From NCBI GenBank assembly GCA_020632795.1, contig JACKEV010000006.1:1670501-1734500 (forward strand): a stretch of 64,000 bases of DNA, read 5' to 3'. This stretch comes from Alphaproteobacteria bacterium. Lineage in GTDB: Bacteria; Myxococcota_A; UBA796; CAJQPC01. The notes under the pieces were generated by a model. It made no database searches, was not told the origin of the DNA, and saw only the letters and a program-made list of their open reading frames with translations. The translations under genes and the position numbers were made by a program. How positions within the stretch are numbered: position 1 is the stretch's first letter; each line of letters opens with the position of its first letter. Positions 47,484 to 54,953 of the stretch are shown piece by piece.

Positions 47484-47499
47484 TGGCACGACCGTTGCT
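47484..47499 (+). promoter_or_regulatory. Near-consensus sigma-54 (RpoN) promoter
   Basis: TGGCACGACCGTTGCT matches TGGCACG-N4-TTGCW at every defined position, with 10 bases between GG (47485-47486) and GC (47497-47498). Transcription should start near 47510, about 20 bases before the ATG of the next gene, with GGAG in between. Confidence 0.85.
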
Positions 47500-47529
47500 T
47501 GTGAGGTCTCCCAACCCTGGAGACCGCCG

Positions 47530-48003
47530 ATGATCCCTCCCCTGCCCCTCCCCCCGCCTCCACCGCCGCCCTGTGGCCCCTTCTACAGGCCAACCGAGTG
47601 GGTGCTGCCTCCACGGTTCCCCTGGGCGGCTCCCCTGCTCTTCCAGCGGGGCTGGCGGCCCCGCATCGACCTCCACCTCACCCAACTCCTGGAGGCCCTG
47701 CTCGCCCCGTTGGGGCTGCGACGACGGGCGCTGCGTGGCTCACGGATCCCGCCGTTCACCGCGCTGCGCTGCGTCGCCATTGCCCTGGCCTGCGACGTGC
47801 TGCTCGCCCCGCCCCAGGACTGCGCAGCGGCCTTCGCGCTCACCACCCTCGGAACCCGACGCGCCGGGGACCGGGGGCGATGGCTGCTCATCACCGATCC
47901 CGACGTGGGAGACCAGCTCCGTGCCGTGCTGCAGCCCCGGCTGGGCATGGACCCGCCCTGGCCCGGCCAGCCCGGGGTCTCGCTCCCGCGGATGGCCTCA
48001 TGA
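47530..48003 (+). CDS. Small Pro-rich protein of unknown function under sigma-54 control
   Basis: The 157-residue product starts with a Pro-rich segment (a run of seven prolines ending at Cys), then a basic and hydrophobic region with Leu-Thr-Gln-Leu-Leu-Glu-Ala-Leu-Leu-Ala-Pro-Leu-Gly-Leu, five cysteines in all, and a C-terminus with Gln-Pro-Gly-Val. Codons end mostly in G or C, as in its neighbours, and GGAG lies 7 bases before the ATG, so I think it is real. No known family is recognised. The frame is open 41 codons upstream, but those overlap the promoter. Confidence 0.6.
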   Translation: MIPPLPLPPPPPPPCGPFYRPTEWVLPPRFPWAAPLLFQRGWRPRIDLHLTQLLEALLAPLGLRRRALRGSRIPPFTALRCVAIALACDVLLAPPQDCAAAFALTTLGTRRAGDRGRWLLITDPDVGDQLRAVLQPRLGMDPPWPGQPGVSLPRMAS

Positions 48004-48016
48004 GGCCCGGCGCCTG

Positions 48017-48046
48017 TTGGATTCTGCGACGTCGAGCGGATAGGCT
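48017..48046 (+). promoter_or_regulatory. Candidate promoter for the MFS gene
   Basis: TTGGAT (48017-48022) and TAGGCT (48041-48046) are 18 bases apart. The GTG start is 8 bases past the -10, so the message would be nearly leaderless. Confidence 0.45.
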
Positions 48047-48054
48047 GGCCCGCC

Positions 48055-49239
48055 GTGAGCCCACTCCTCGTCATCTTCCTGACCGTCCTCGTGGACCTGA
48101 TCGGCTTCGGGATCGTCATCCCCCTGCTGACCTTCTACGCCGAGGCCTATGGCGCCAGCGCGATGCAGGTCACGCTGCTGATGGCCTGCTACTCCGCCGC
48201 GCAGTTCCTGTTCGCGCCGCTGTGGGGGGCGCTCTCCGACCGCCACGGACGCCGCCCGGTGCTGCTGCTCTCCATCCTCATGGCAAGCCTGATGCTCGCG
48301 GGCTTCGCCTGGGCGGACGAGCTGTGGCTGCTGTTCCTGTTCCGCACGGTGCACGGTGTCTTCGCGGCCAACATCTCCGTCGCCCAGGCCTGCATCGCCG
48401 ACCTGACGACCCCCGAGAACCGCGCCCGGGGCATGGGCATGCTCGGCGCAGCGTTCGGGCTCGGCTTCACGCTCGGGCCCTGGATCGGTGGAGAGTTCTC
48501 GGTCTACGGGCTCTCGGCCCCGATCTGGGTGGCGGCGGCCCTCTCCGGGGTGAACTTCCTGATGGCCGTCGTGATGCTGCCAGAGACCCGCGCGCCCGGC
48601 ACCGGGCCGGCCAGGGCACGCCCCATCCACCCGGGCGCCTTCCTGCAGGTGATTCGACACCCCGCGGTGGGCCGGCTGATCACGCTGTTCTTCCTGATGA
48701 CCTTCGCCTTCTCGATGATGGAGGCGACCTTCTCGCTGTTCGAGGAGCACCGCTACGGACTGACCGCGCGGGACGTGGGGCGGGTGCTGGGCCTGATCGG
48801 CGTGGTCGGCATCGTGGTCCAGGGGGGCCTGATCGGCAGGCTCACCCGGCGGTTCGGCGAGCTGCGGCTGGTGCGGGTGGGCATCACAGGGCTCGCCCTG
48901 ACCCTGGTGCTGCTCCCCTTCGCCCCGCCATGGGCGCCGCTGCTGGCCGTGTGCGGGCTGCTGGCCGTCTTCCAGGGCCTGCTCCAACCCAGCAGCCAGG
49001 CGCTCATCTCCAAGCGCACGTCGGCGGAGGAGCAGGGCTTCGTGCTGGGGACCAACCAGTCGCTCTCCGCGCTGGCGCGGGCCACCGCGCCCACCCTGGG
49101 GGGGCTCCTGTTCGCCAAGGTGGCCCTCGGGGCGGCGTTCATCGCGGGGGCCGCGCTCCTGGGATTGGGCTCCTTCGTCGCGCTGGGGATCCGGCCCGAC
49201 CCGAGCGGCCACGCCGAGGGGCCCCCCGGCGCAGCCTGA
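48055..49239 (+). CDS. MFS exporter, TetA-like
   Basis: The 394-residue protein has 12 predicted membrane segments. The early helix Val-Leu-Val-Asp-Leu-Ile-Gly-Phe-Gly-Ile-Val-Ile-Pro and the loop Gly-Ala-Leu-Ser-Asp-Arg-His-Gly-Arg-Arg-Pro (MFS motif A) are typical of TetA-type drug:proton antiporters. Motif C is in Gly-Leu-Gly-Phe-Thr-Leu-Gly-Pro-Trp-Ile-Gly-Gly. The substrate is unknown. It ends 8 bases before the convergent surface-protein gene. Confidence 0.88.
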   Translation: MSPLLVIFLTVLVDLIGFGIVIPLLTFYAEAYGASAMQVTLLMACYSAAQFLFAPLWGALSDRHGRRPVLLLSILMASLMLAGFAWADELWLLFLFRTVHGVFAANISVAQACIADLTTPENRARGMGMLGAAFGLGFTLGPWIGGEFSVYGLSAPIWVAAALSGVNFLMAVVMLPETRAPGTGPARARPIHPGAFLQVIRHPAVGRLITLFFLMTFAFSMMEATFSLFEEHRYGLTARDVGRVLGLIGVVGIVVQGGLIGRLTRRFGELRLVRVGITGLALTLVLLPFAPPWAPLLAVCGLLAVFQGLLQPSSQALISKRTSAEEQGFVLGTNQSLSALARATAPTLGGLLFAKVALGAAFIAGAALLGLGSFVALGIRPDPSGHAEGPPGAA

Positions 49240-49247
49240 GTCGTTCG

Positions 49248-52200
49248 TCAGGCCCTGCGACGCCTCAACAGCACGCCCAACGCCAGCAGCAGGAAGCCGT
49301 ACCCGGCGCCCGCAGGGGGCTCGCCCGAGCTGCAGGTGCAGCCTCCGCCGCCGGTGGGCTTGCCGGACTCGCCGCTGTCATCGACGATCAGCGTCGGATC
49401 GTCGTCGTCCGGGTTCAGCGGGTCGGTCCCCACCTCCACCTCGTCGCCGTCCGAGACGCCGCCGTCGTCGGTGTCCGGGTCCAGCGGGTCGGTGTTGTAG
49501 GTGTCCACCTCCTCACCGTCACTCAGACCGTCCTCGTCGCTGTCCGGGTTCAGCGGGTCGGTGCCGTGCGTGTTCACCTCGTCGCCGTCGCTCAGGCCAT
49601 CCTCGTCGCTGTCCGGGTTCAGCGGGTCGGTGCCGTGCGTGTTCACCTCGTCGCCGTCGCCCAGGCCATCCCCGTCGGTGTCGGGGTTGTTCGGATCGGT
49701 GCCGGTGGTGTCCACCTCGTCGCCGTCACCCAGGCCGTCTCCGTCGCTGTCCGGGTTCAGCGGATCGGTGCCGTGGGTGTTCACCTCATCGCCGTCGCCC
49801 AGTCCGTCGTCGTCGGTGTCCTCGTCCAGCGGATCGGTGCCGATGTCGCGCACCTCGTCACCGTCGCTCAGCCCGTCGCCGTCGCTGTCCGGGTTGTTCG
49901 GGTCGGTGCCGTAGACGTCGGTCTCCTCCGCATCGGTCAGGCCGTCGCCGTCGCTGTCGGCCAGGTCGTCGGAGCCATCGAACGGATCGGTGCCGTCGTA
50001 GTCCACCTCGTCACCGTCGGAGCGGCCGCCGTCGTCGGTGTCCGCGTCCAGCGGATCGGTGCCGACCTCATCCACCTCTCGCCCGTCGGTCAGACCGTCA
50101 TCGTCGCTGTCCGGGTCGTTGGGGTCGGTGCCGGTCTGGTTCACCTCGCGGTCGTCGGTCAGGCCGTCTCCGTCGGTGTCCGGGTTGTTCGGATCCGTGC
50201 CGGTGTCGTTGACCTCCTCCTCGTCCGTGAGGCCGTCGTCATCGGAGTCCTCGTCGAGCGGGTCGGTGCCGTGCGTGTTCACCTCGTCGCCGTCGCTCAG
50301 GCCGTCTCCGTCGGTGTCCGGGTTGCTGGGGTCGGTGCCGGCGTCGATCTCGTCCCCGTCGTCCAGGCCGTCGCCGTCGCTGTCGCCGTTGTTGGGATCG
50401 GTGCCGTTGTCGATCTCGTCGCAGTCGCTCACGCCGTCGCCGTCCGCGTCGGCGACCAGCGGGTCGGTGCCGCCGGTGACCTCCTCGTTGTCGTCGCAGC
50501 CGTCGCCGTCAGTGTCCGGGTTCAGCGGGTCGGTGCCGTGGGTGTTCACCTCGTCGCCGTCGTCCAGGCCCTCGCCGTCGGTGTCCGGGTCCAGCGGGTC
50601 GGTGCCGTGGGTGTTCACCTCGTCGCCGTCGCTCAGGCCATCACCGTCGGTGTCCGGGTTCAGCGGGTCGGTGCCGTGGGTGTTCACCTCATCGCCGTCG
50701 TCCAGGCCGTCGCCGTCGGTGTCGGCGTTCAGGGGATCGGTGCCGTAGTCGTCCACCTCGGAGTCGGAGAGCCCGTCGCCGTCGGTGTCCGGGTTCAGCG
50801 GGTCGGTGCCCAGCCGGTTGACCTCGCGGTAGTCGTTGACGCCGTCTCCGTCGGTGTCCCGGTTGGTGGGATCGGTGCCGTAGGTGTTCACCTCCTCCCC
50901 ATCGGTCAGGCGGTCGCCGTCGGTGTCGCTGTTGGTCGGGTCGCTGCCGTAGGTGTTCACCTCGTCGCAGTCATCCAGGCCGTCGCCGTCGGTGTCGGCC
51001 AGGGTGGGGTCGCTGCCGATGTTGACCACCTCCTCGTAGTCATCGCAGCCGTCTCCGTCGGTGTCCGGGTCCGTCGGATCGCTGCCCCAGGTGTCGACCT
51101 CCTCGCCGTCCTCCAGCCCCTCGTCGTCGCTGTCGGTGTCCAGGGGGCTCGAACCGTAGGTCGCGCCCTCCTCGCCGTCCTCCAGGCCGTCGCCGTCGGT
51201 GTCCGGATCCGTCGGATCGGTCTCGCCGGAGCCGGTGGTCCCGGTGCCTCCGATGCTGTTGGACGTCGCGCCGTCCGCGTCGGCGTCCTCGACGCCATCG
51301 GCCAGGCCATCTCCGTCGGTGTCGGCGTCGGTGGGGTCGGTGGTGGTGGAGTCGTCGGCGTCGGCGACGAAGTTGCCCTGCGAGGTGTCGGTGTCCGCGT
51401 GGGCGGTGGTCACCCCGGCCTCGGTGCCGTCCAGGATGCCGTCCCCATCGGTGTCCGGGTCCAGCGGGTCGGTGGCCCCGTAGGACGCCAGCGGCCCGTC
51501 GCCGTTGACCTCCTCGCCGTCCAGCAGCCCGTCGTCGTCGGTGTCGGCGTCGTTCGGGTCCGTGCCCAGGCGGTCCTCCTCGTCGTCGGTGAGCCCGTCG
51601 CCGTCCGAGTCGCAGTCCAGGTAGACGCAGATCGGCCACTCGTCCCATTCGGGCGAGGTGTCCAGCTCGCCGGCCGCGCCGTCGGTCGCGCCGTTGGCCG
51701 GGAACTCGCTCACCGACGGGCTACTGCTCAGCCCCGCGGCGCCGCCTGCGATGCCCGTGGTGATGCTCGCGCTGGCAGGCAGGGCGATGTAGCCACCGCC
51801 GCCGCCGCCACCCGGGCCCTCGGCCTCGGACGTGGACAGCCACTGGTATCCACCCACGCCACCGTTCGCGTCCACGGTGACGCCGGAGATCGAGGGGCTC
51901 ACCAGGACCACCGACCCGCCCGCGCCGCCGCCCCCGGGCCCATCCCGGCCGGCCTGGTTGGAGGAGGTCGCCGCGTCACCACCGGCCGCGCCGTCGGCGA
52001 GGATGCTCCCGCTCCCCCGCAACTCGGTCTGGGCGAAGATGAGCACCAGCCCGCCGCCATCCCCACCTGCGGCGCCATACCCGTTGTTGCCGTCGCCAGC
52101 GCCGCCGCCCCCGCCCAGGTAGAGCTGCGTGAGCGGATCGTTGTCCACCGGACGACCCCCCAGCCCGCCGCGCTCACGGCGGTAGTTGCCGCCCCAGCTG

Positions 52201-53228
52201 CTGGTGCCTGGGGCCACGCTCGTCGCGTCCTGGTTGCTGGACGAGTAGGTGTACCCCCCTCGCCCGCCGCCGACGCTGTTGGTGGGGCCGCTGTTCGCGG
52301 TGTAGCCCGGGTCCAGAGCCCAGGCGGCGTGGCTGTCCATCACCCCCTGTCCGTCCCAGGGGTCCGTCCCCGCGTCGCCGTTGGCGCCGCCGCCCCCACC
52401 CGCGTTGTGGGAGTTGCCGCCGCCGCCCCCGTTCGCTGGCGCGCCGCGGCCGTACCGGGCGCTGTAGCCGTCGTAGGTGCTCGCGTCCCCGGCGATGCCC
52501 TCGCCCTTCTCCGCGGCCTCTCCGGCGCTGTTGTAGGTGTAGTCCGCCCAGTCCGTGCCGGCGTCACCCGAGCTGTTCTCCCGAGCGCCGCCCCGGTACC
52601 CCTGCCCTCGCACGTCGATGTCCCCGTTCAGCACGAGGTCACCGCTGACGCTCAGGATCACCACGCCGCCGGTGGTGCCGTCCCAGTCCATCGCGGTGAT
52701 GGAGCCGGTCCCCTGGACCCGCAGCTCCTCGTACTGGGGCACCCGCACCACCTGCACCGTATCCGCGACGTCGTAGCTGCTGGCGAAGCCGGTGGGCAGC
52801 TCGGTGGTGTCGATGGTGATGGTGTTGCCCGAGACGCTGGCCACCCGGACCAGCTCGTACTGCCCGACTCCGTTGAGGGCGCTCACGTCCCCGAAGGTCA
52901 CCGCGTCGGTGGTGTCGATGCCCGCCCCGTGCATCTGGACGACCGCGAGCATGGTCCCGGCGGCGATGGACGGGGTGTTGAACGCGCCGGTTGTCAGCTC
53001 GTCCAGGTCAGCGACGTCGGTGACGGTGAACGACGTGTCCCCGGAGGTGATGCTGCTCGCCAGCTCGGCGTAGCTGTTGAGGACCTCTCCGGAGGTCGAA
53101 GCGGTGTAGATGCCATCGCTCACCCCGGCGGCCCAGGTTCGGGGGGCCAGGCTGAGGGGCAGCGCGACGATGCCGGTCAACGCGAAGACGCGGCCGACAC
53201 CGGCGGCGCGGAGGGAGGGGTAGCGCAT
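49248..53228 (-). CDS. Giant thrombospondin type 3 repeat surface protein with MYXO-CTERM-like tail
   Basis: From the ATG at 53228 the protein has 1326 residues. In order, it has a signal peptide ending Thr-Trp-Ala-Ala, a beta-rich domain, and a Gly/Asn/Ser-rich region over about 200-510. About 30 thrombospondin type 3 repeats follow (roughly 540-1275), of the form Gly-Thr-Asp-Pro-Leu-Asn-Pro-Asp-Thr-Asp-Gly-Asp-Gly-Leu. The C-terminus has a Gly-Gly-Gly-Cys-Thr-Cys motif, one membrane segment and Arg-Arg-Arg-Arg-Ala, as in MYXO-CTERM sorting tails. The repeats should bind many calcium ions. It is probably displayed on the cell surface. Residues before the chosen ATG do not look like a signal peptide. 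Confidence 0.88.
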   Translation of the reverse strand: MRYPSLRAAGVGRVFALTGIVALPLSLAPRTWAAGVSDGIYTASTSGEVLNSYAELASSITSGDTSFTVTDVADLDELTTGAFNTPSIAAGTMLAVVQMHGAGIDTTDAVTFGDVSALNGVGQYELVRVASVSGNTITIDTTELPTGFASSYDVADTVQVVRVPQYEELRVQGTGSITAMDWDGTTGGVVILSVSGDLVLNGDIDVRGQGYRGGARENSSGDAGTDWADYTYNSAGEAAEKGEGIAGDASTYDGYSARYGRGAPANGGGGGNSHNAGGGGGANGDAGTDPWDGQGVMDSHAAWALDPGYTANSGPTNSVGGGRGGYTYSSSNQDATSVAPGTSSWGGNYRRERGGLGGRPVDNDPLTQLYLGGGGGAGDGNNGYGAAGGDGGGLVLIFAQTELRGSGSILADGAAGGDAATSSNQAGRDGPGGGGAGGSVVLVSPSISGVTVDANGGVGGYQWLSTSEAEGPGGGGGGGYIALPASASITTGIAGGAAGLSSSPSVSEFPANGATDGAAGELDTSPEWDEWPICVYLDCDSDGDGLTDDEEDRLGTDPNDADTDDDGLLDGEEVNGDGPLASYGATDPLDPDTDGDGILDGTEAGVTTAHADTDTSQGNFVADADDSTTTDPTDADTDGDGLADGVEDADADGATSNSIGGTGTTGSGETDPTDPDTDGDGLEDGEEGATYGSSPLDTDSDDEGLEDGEEVDTWGSDPTDPDTDGDGCDDYEEVVNIGSDPTLADTDGDGLDDCDEVNTYGSDPTNSDTDGDRLTDGEEVNTYGTDPTNRDTDGDGVNDYREVNRLGTDPLNPDTDGDGLSDSEVDDYGTDPLNADTDGDGLDDGDEVNTHGTDPLNPDTDGDGLSDGDEVNTHGTDPLDPDTDGEGLDDGDEVNTHGTDPLNPDTDGDGCDDNEEVTGGTDPLVADADGDGVSDCDEIDNGTDPNNGDSDGDGLDDGDEIDAGTDPSNPDTDGDGLSDGDEVNTHGTDPLDEDSDDDGLTDEEEVNDTGTDPNNPDTDGDGLTDDREVNQTGTDPNDPDSDDDGLTDGREVDEVGTDPLDADTDDGGRSDGDEVDYDGTDPFDGSDDLADSDGDGLTDAEETDVYGTDPNNPDSDGDGLSDGDEVRDIGTDPLDEDTDDDGLGDGDEVNTHGTDPLNPDSDGDGLGDGDEVDTTGTDPNNPDTDGDGLGDGDEVNTHGTDPLNPDSDEDGLSDGDEVNTHGTDPLNPDSDEDGLSDGEEVDTYNTDPLDPDTDDGGVSDGDEVEVGTDPLNPDDDDPTLIVDDSGESGKPTGGGGCTCSSGEPPAGAGYGFLLLALGVLLRRRRA
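49400..51612 (-). repeat. Tandem DNA repeats coding thrombospondin type 3 units
   Basis: About 30 imperfect units, most near 69 bp (23 codons), encode the calcium repeats. Adjacent copies near 49530-49660 are almost identical at DNA level, which suggests recent unit duplication or gene conversion. The stretch is a likely site of length variation and assembly error. Confidence 0.8.
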
Positions 53229-53274
53229 GGGTGCATCCTGCGAGGTGGGGAGGCGAGCCGATCCAGGCCCGCCC

Positions 53275-53303
53275 ATTCTGACGGCTCCCGGGACCCCGAT
53301 CAA
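53275..53303 (-). promoter_or_regulatory. Candidate promoter for the thrombospondin-repeat gene
   Basis: On the minus strand TTGATC (53303-53298) and CAGAAT (53280-53275) are 17 bases apart; the start would be near 53268 with a 40-base leader. Confidence 0.5.
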
Positions 53304-53348
53304 TGTCGATGGTCTTGCATTCGAAGCAGGGTCGGCCCTCAGCCGGGT

Positions 53349-54854
53349 TCAGCGGTCCTCCCGGAGCGCGGCGAAGGGACGCATCATCTCGGCCAGCAGC
53401 GGCATGTGAGGCGCCGACTCGTCCATCGCCCAGCGCGACGCCTTGGCCACGTCGCGGACCCGCGGCACCAGGTTCAGCGGGCTGAGGGTCCGCTTCAGCG
53501 GCAGGTAGATGTTCGCATAGGGGATGTTCTTCACGACGTTTGCGCGCGCGATCTGCTGGAGCGGGTAGAACAGCCAGGACGTCCGCTTGGGGCGGAAGCA
53601 GTCCACCGCGTAGATGCAGACGTTGCGGTGCCCGTCCAGGCGACCCTCCATGGCCGAGCGGAACCCGACGCGGGCGGGCACGTTGTTGACCACCCCCCCC
53701 TCGGTGAGCCGGGAGATGCCCCGCTCCGCGTAGAGCGCATCCAGCAGGTGGGTCATCCGTGGGTCATCACGGTGCACGTCGTAGTGCAGCAACCCGGGCA
53801 CCGAGGCCGAGAAGCCCGCGCAGTCAATGCAGTCCATCTCCAGCGTGCCAGGGTCCCTGCCGAACACGACCTCCCGCAGGTTCTGGGGGTTGGCGGCGAA
53901 CTCCTTGAGGATCTGCGCGACGTTGCCCACCTTGGACACCCGCCCGGTCCGGAACACCATCCCCGGCTTCACCACGTCGTCCAGGAAGTGCTCGTAGTAG
54001 TCCAGCTCGTGGCGCAGGGCGTCCACGGTCAGCCCGGTCGCCACGATGTGCATCGGCACGGCCAGCTCGCCGATGGTCAGCACATCCTGGGTCGGCCCCC
54101 GCATGAAGTCCCCCAGCGCTGCACGCAGGTGCAGGCGCAGGGTCGCGGGCAGCCCGTAGCGGGATGGCTCCGGCCCCAGGTGGAAGATCTCGTTCCAGGA
54201 CAGGCTCTTGTTCGCCTGGAGCAGGAGCGCGGCGTCGTAGGCCTTGCTGCGCGCGCGGAACGAGCCCAGCAGCGCGCCGATGGAGGTCCCGCAGATCAAC
54301 GAAGGCTGGATGTCGAAGCGATGCAGCATCGTGAAGATGCCGGCGTAGCCGTACCCTGCCCCGCCCCCACCGCCGAGCACGAGGACGAACTGCCGCCGGC
54401 ACACCTCCCGCTCCAGGCTGGCCTTGTCGATGGGGAAGTGCTCCAGGATGGCGGTCCGCTTGGCGCGGGTCTCGGCCACGAGGTCAGGCAGCTCGCGCAC
54501 GGCCGACCACAGCCCCTCGTCGCGCTCGCCCAGGCTGCGCCCCAGGATGTCGCGCACCTTCCAGGCATGGGTGCGCATGGCGTCGCGCACGTCGACGTCC
54601 TGACCGTCCCGGTTCCGGATCGTGGTGAGCTTCGCGAAGTTCACCACGTAGCGCAGGCCGGCCAGCAGCCGACCCCCGAGGTCGCGGGGGTCGGCGAGGT
54701 AGCGCTCCAGCACCTCAGCCTCCAGCTCCTCGAAGGGCTTGCGGTGCTCGAGCAGCTCGCGACTGCTCACCACGTGTTCGACCTCGTCACCTTGAGAATC
54801 CACGGAGTCTACCAGCGCGACCGCGCCCTGGAGTACCCCCGTCGCGGCGCACAA
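53349..54854 (-). CDS. Patatin-like phospholipase with Glu in place of the catalytic Asp
   Basis: The 501-residue protein has an N-terminal helical domain, then the patatin fold from about residue 155. The oxyanion loop is Gly-Gly-Gly-Gly-Gly-Ala-Gly, the nucleophile Ser is in Gly-Thr-Ser-Ile-Gly, and the partner block reads Thr-Glu-Gly-Gly-Val-Val-Asn-Asn-Val-Pro where the family has Asp-Gly-Gly. The Asp-to-Glu change may slow or alter lipase activity. The first codon of the open frame is TTG with no ribosome binding site; GTG codons at 54803 or near 54776 are plausible starts. It follows the helicase gene by 99 bases on the same strand. Confidence 0.8.
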   Translation of the reverse strand: MCAATGVLQGAVALVDSVDSQGDEVEHVVSSRELLEHRKPFEELEAEVLERYLADPRDLGGRLLAGLRYVVNFAKLTTIRNRDGQDVDVRDAMRTHAWKVRDILGRSLGERDEGLWSAVRELPDLVAETRAKRTAILEHFPIDKASLEREVCRRQFVLVLGGGGGAGYGYAGIFTMLHRFDIQPSLICGTSIGALLGSFRARSKAYDAALLLQANKSLSWNEIFHLGPEPSRYGLPATLRLHLRAALGDFMRGPTQDVLTIGELAVPMHIVATGLTVDALRHELDYYEHFLDDVVKPGMVFRTGRVSKVGNVAQILKEFAANPQNLREVVFGRDPGTLEMDCIDCAGFSASVPGLLHYDVHRDDPRMTHLLDALYAERGISRLTEGGVVNNVPARVGFRSAMEGRLDGHRNVCIYAVDCFRPKRTSWLFYPLQQIARANVVKNIPYANIYLPLKRTLSPLNLVPRVRDVAKASRWAMDESAPHMPLLAEMMRPFAALREDR

Positions 54855-54953
54855 GGGGGTAGGCCAGGAACAACCGCGGACACGCCGCCCTGCGGCGAGG
54901 TGGGTCGGCCTGGTTCGGCGTCGCGCCGCGATGTGGCGACGGCACGACCCGAC

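Noticed and set aside
49400..51612. CRISPR-like regular repeats
   Set aside because: The repeats are in frame, code for thrombospondin type 3 units and have no unique spacers.
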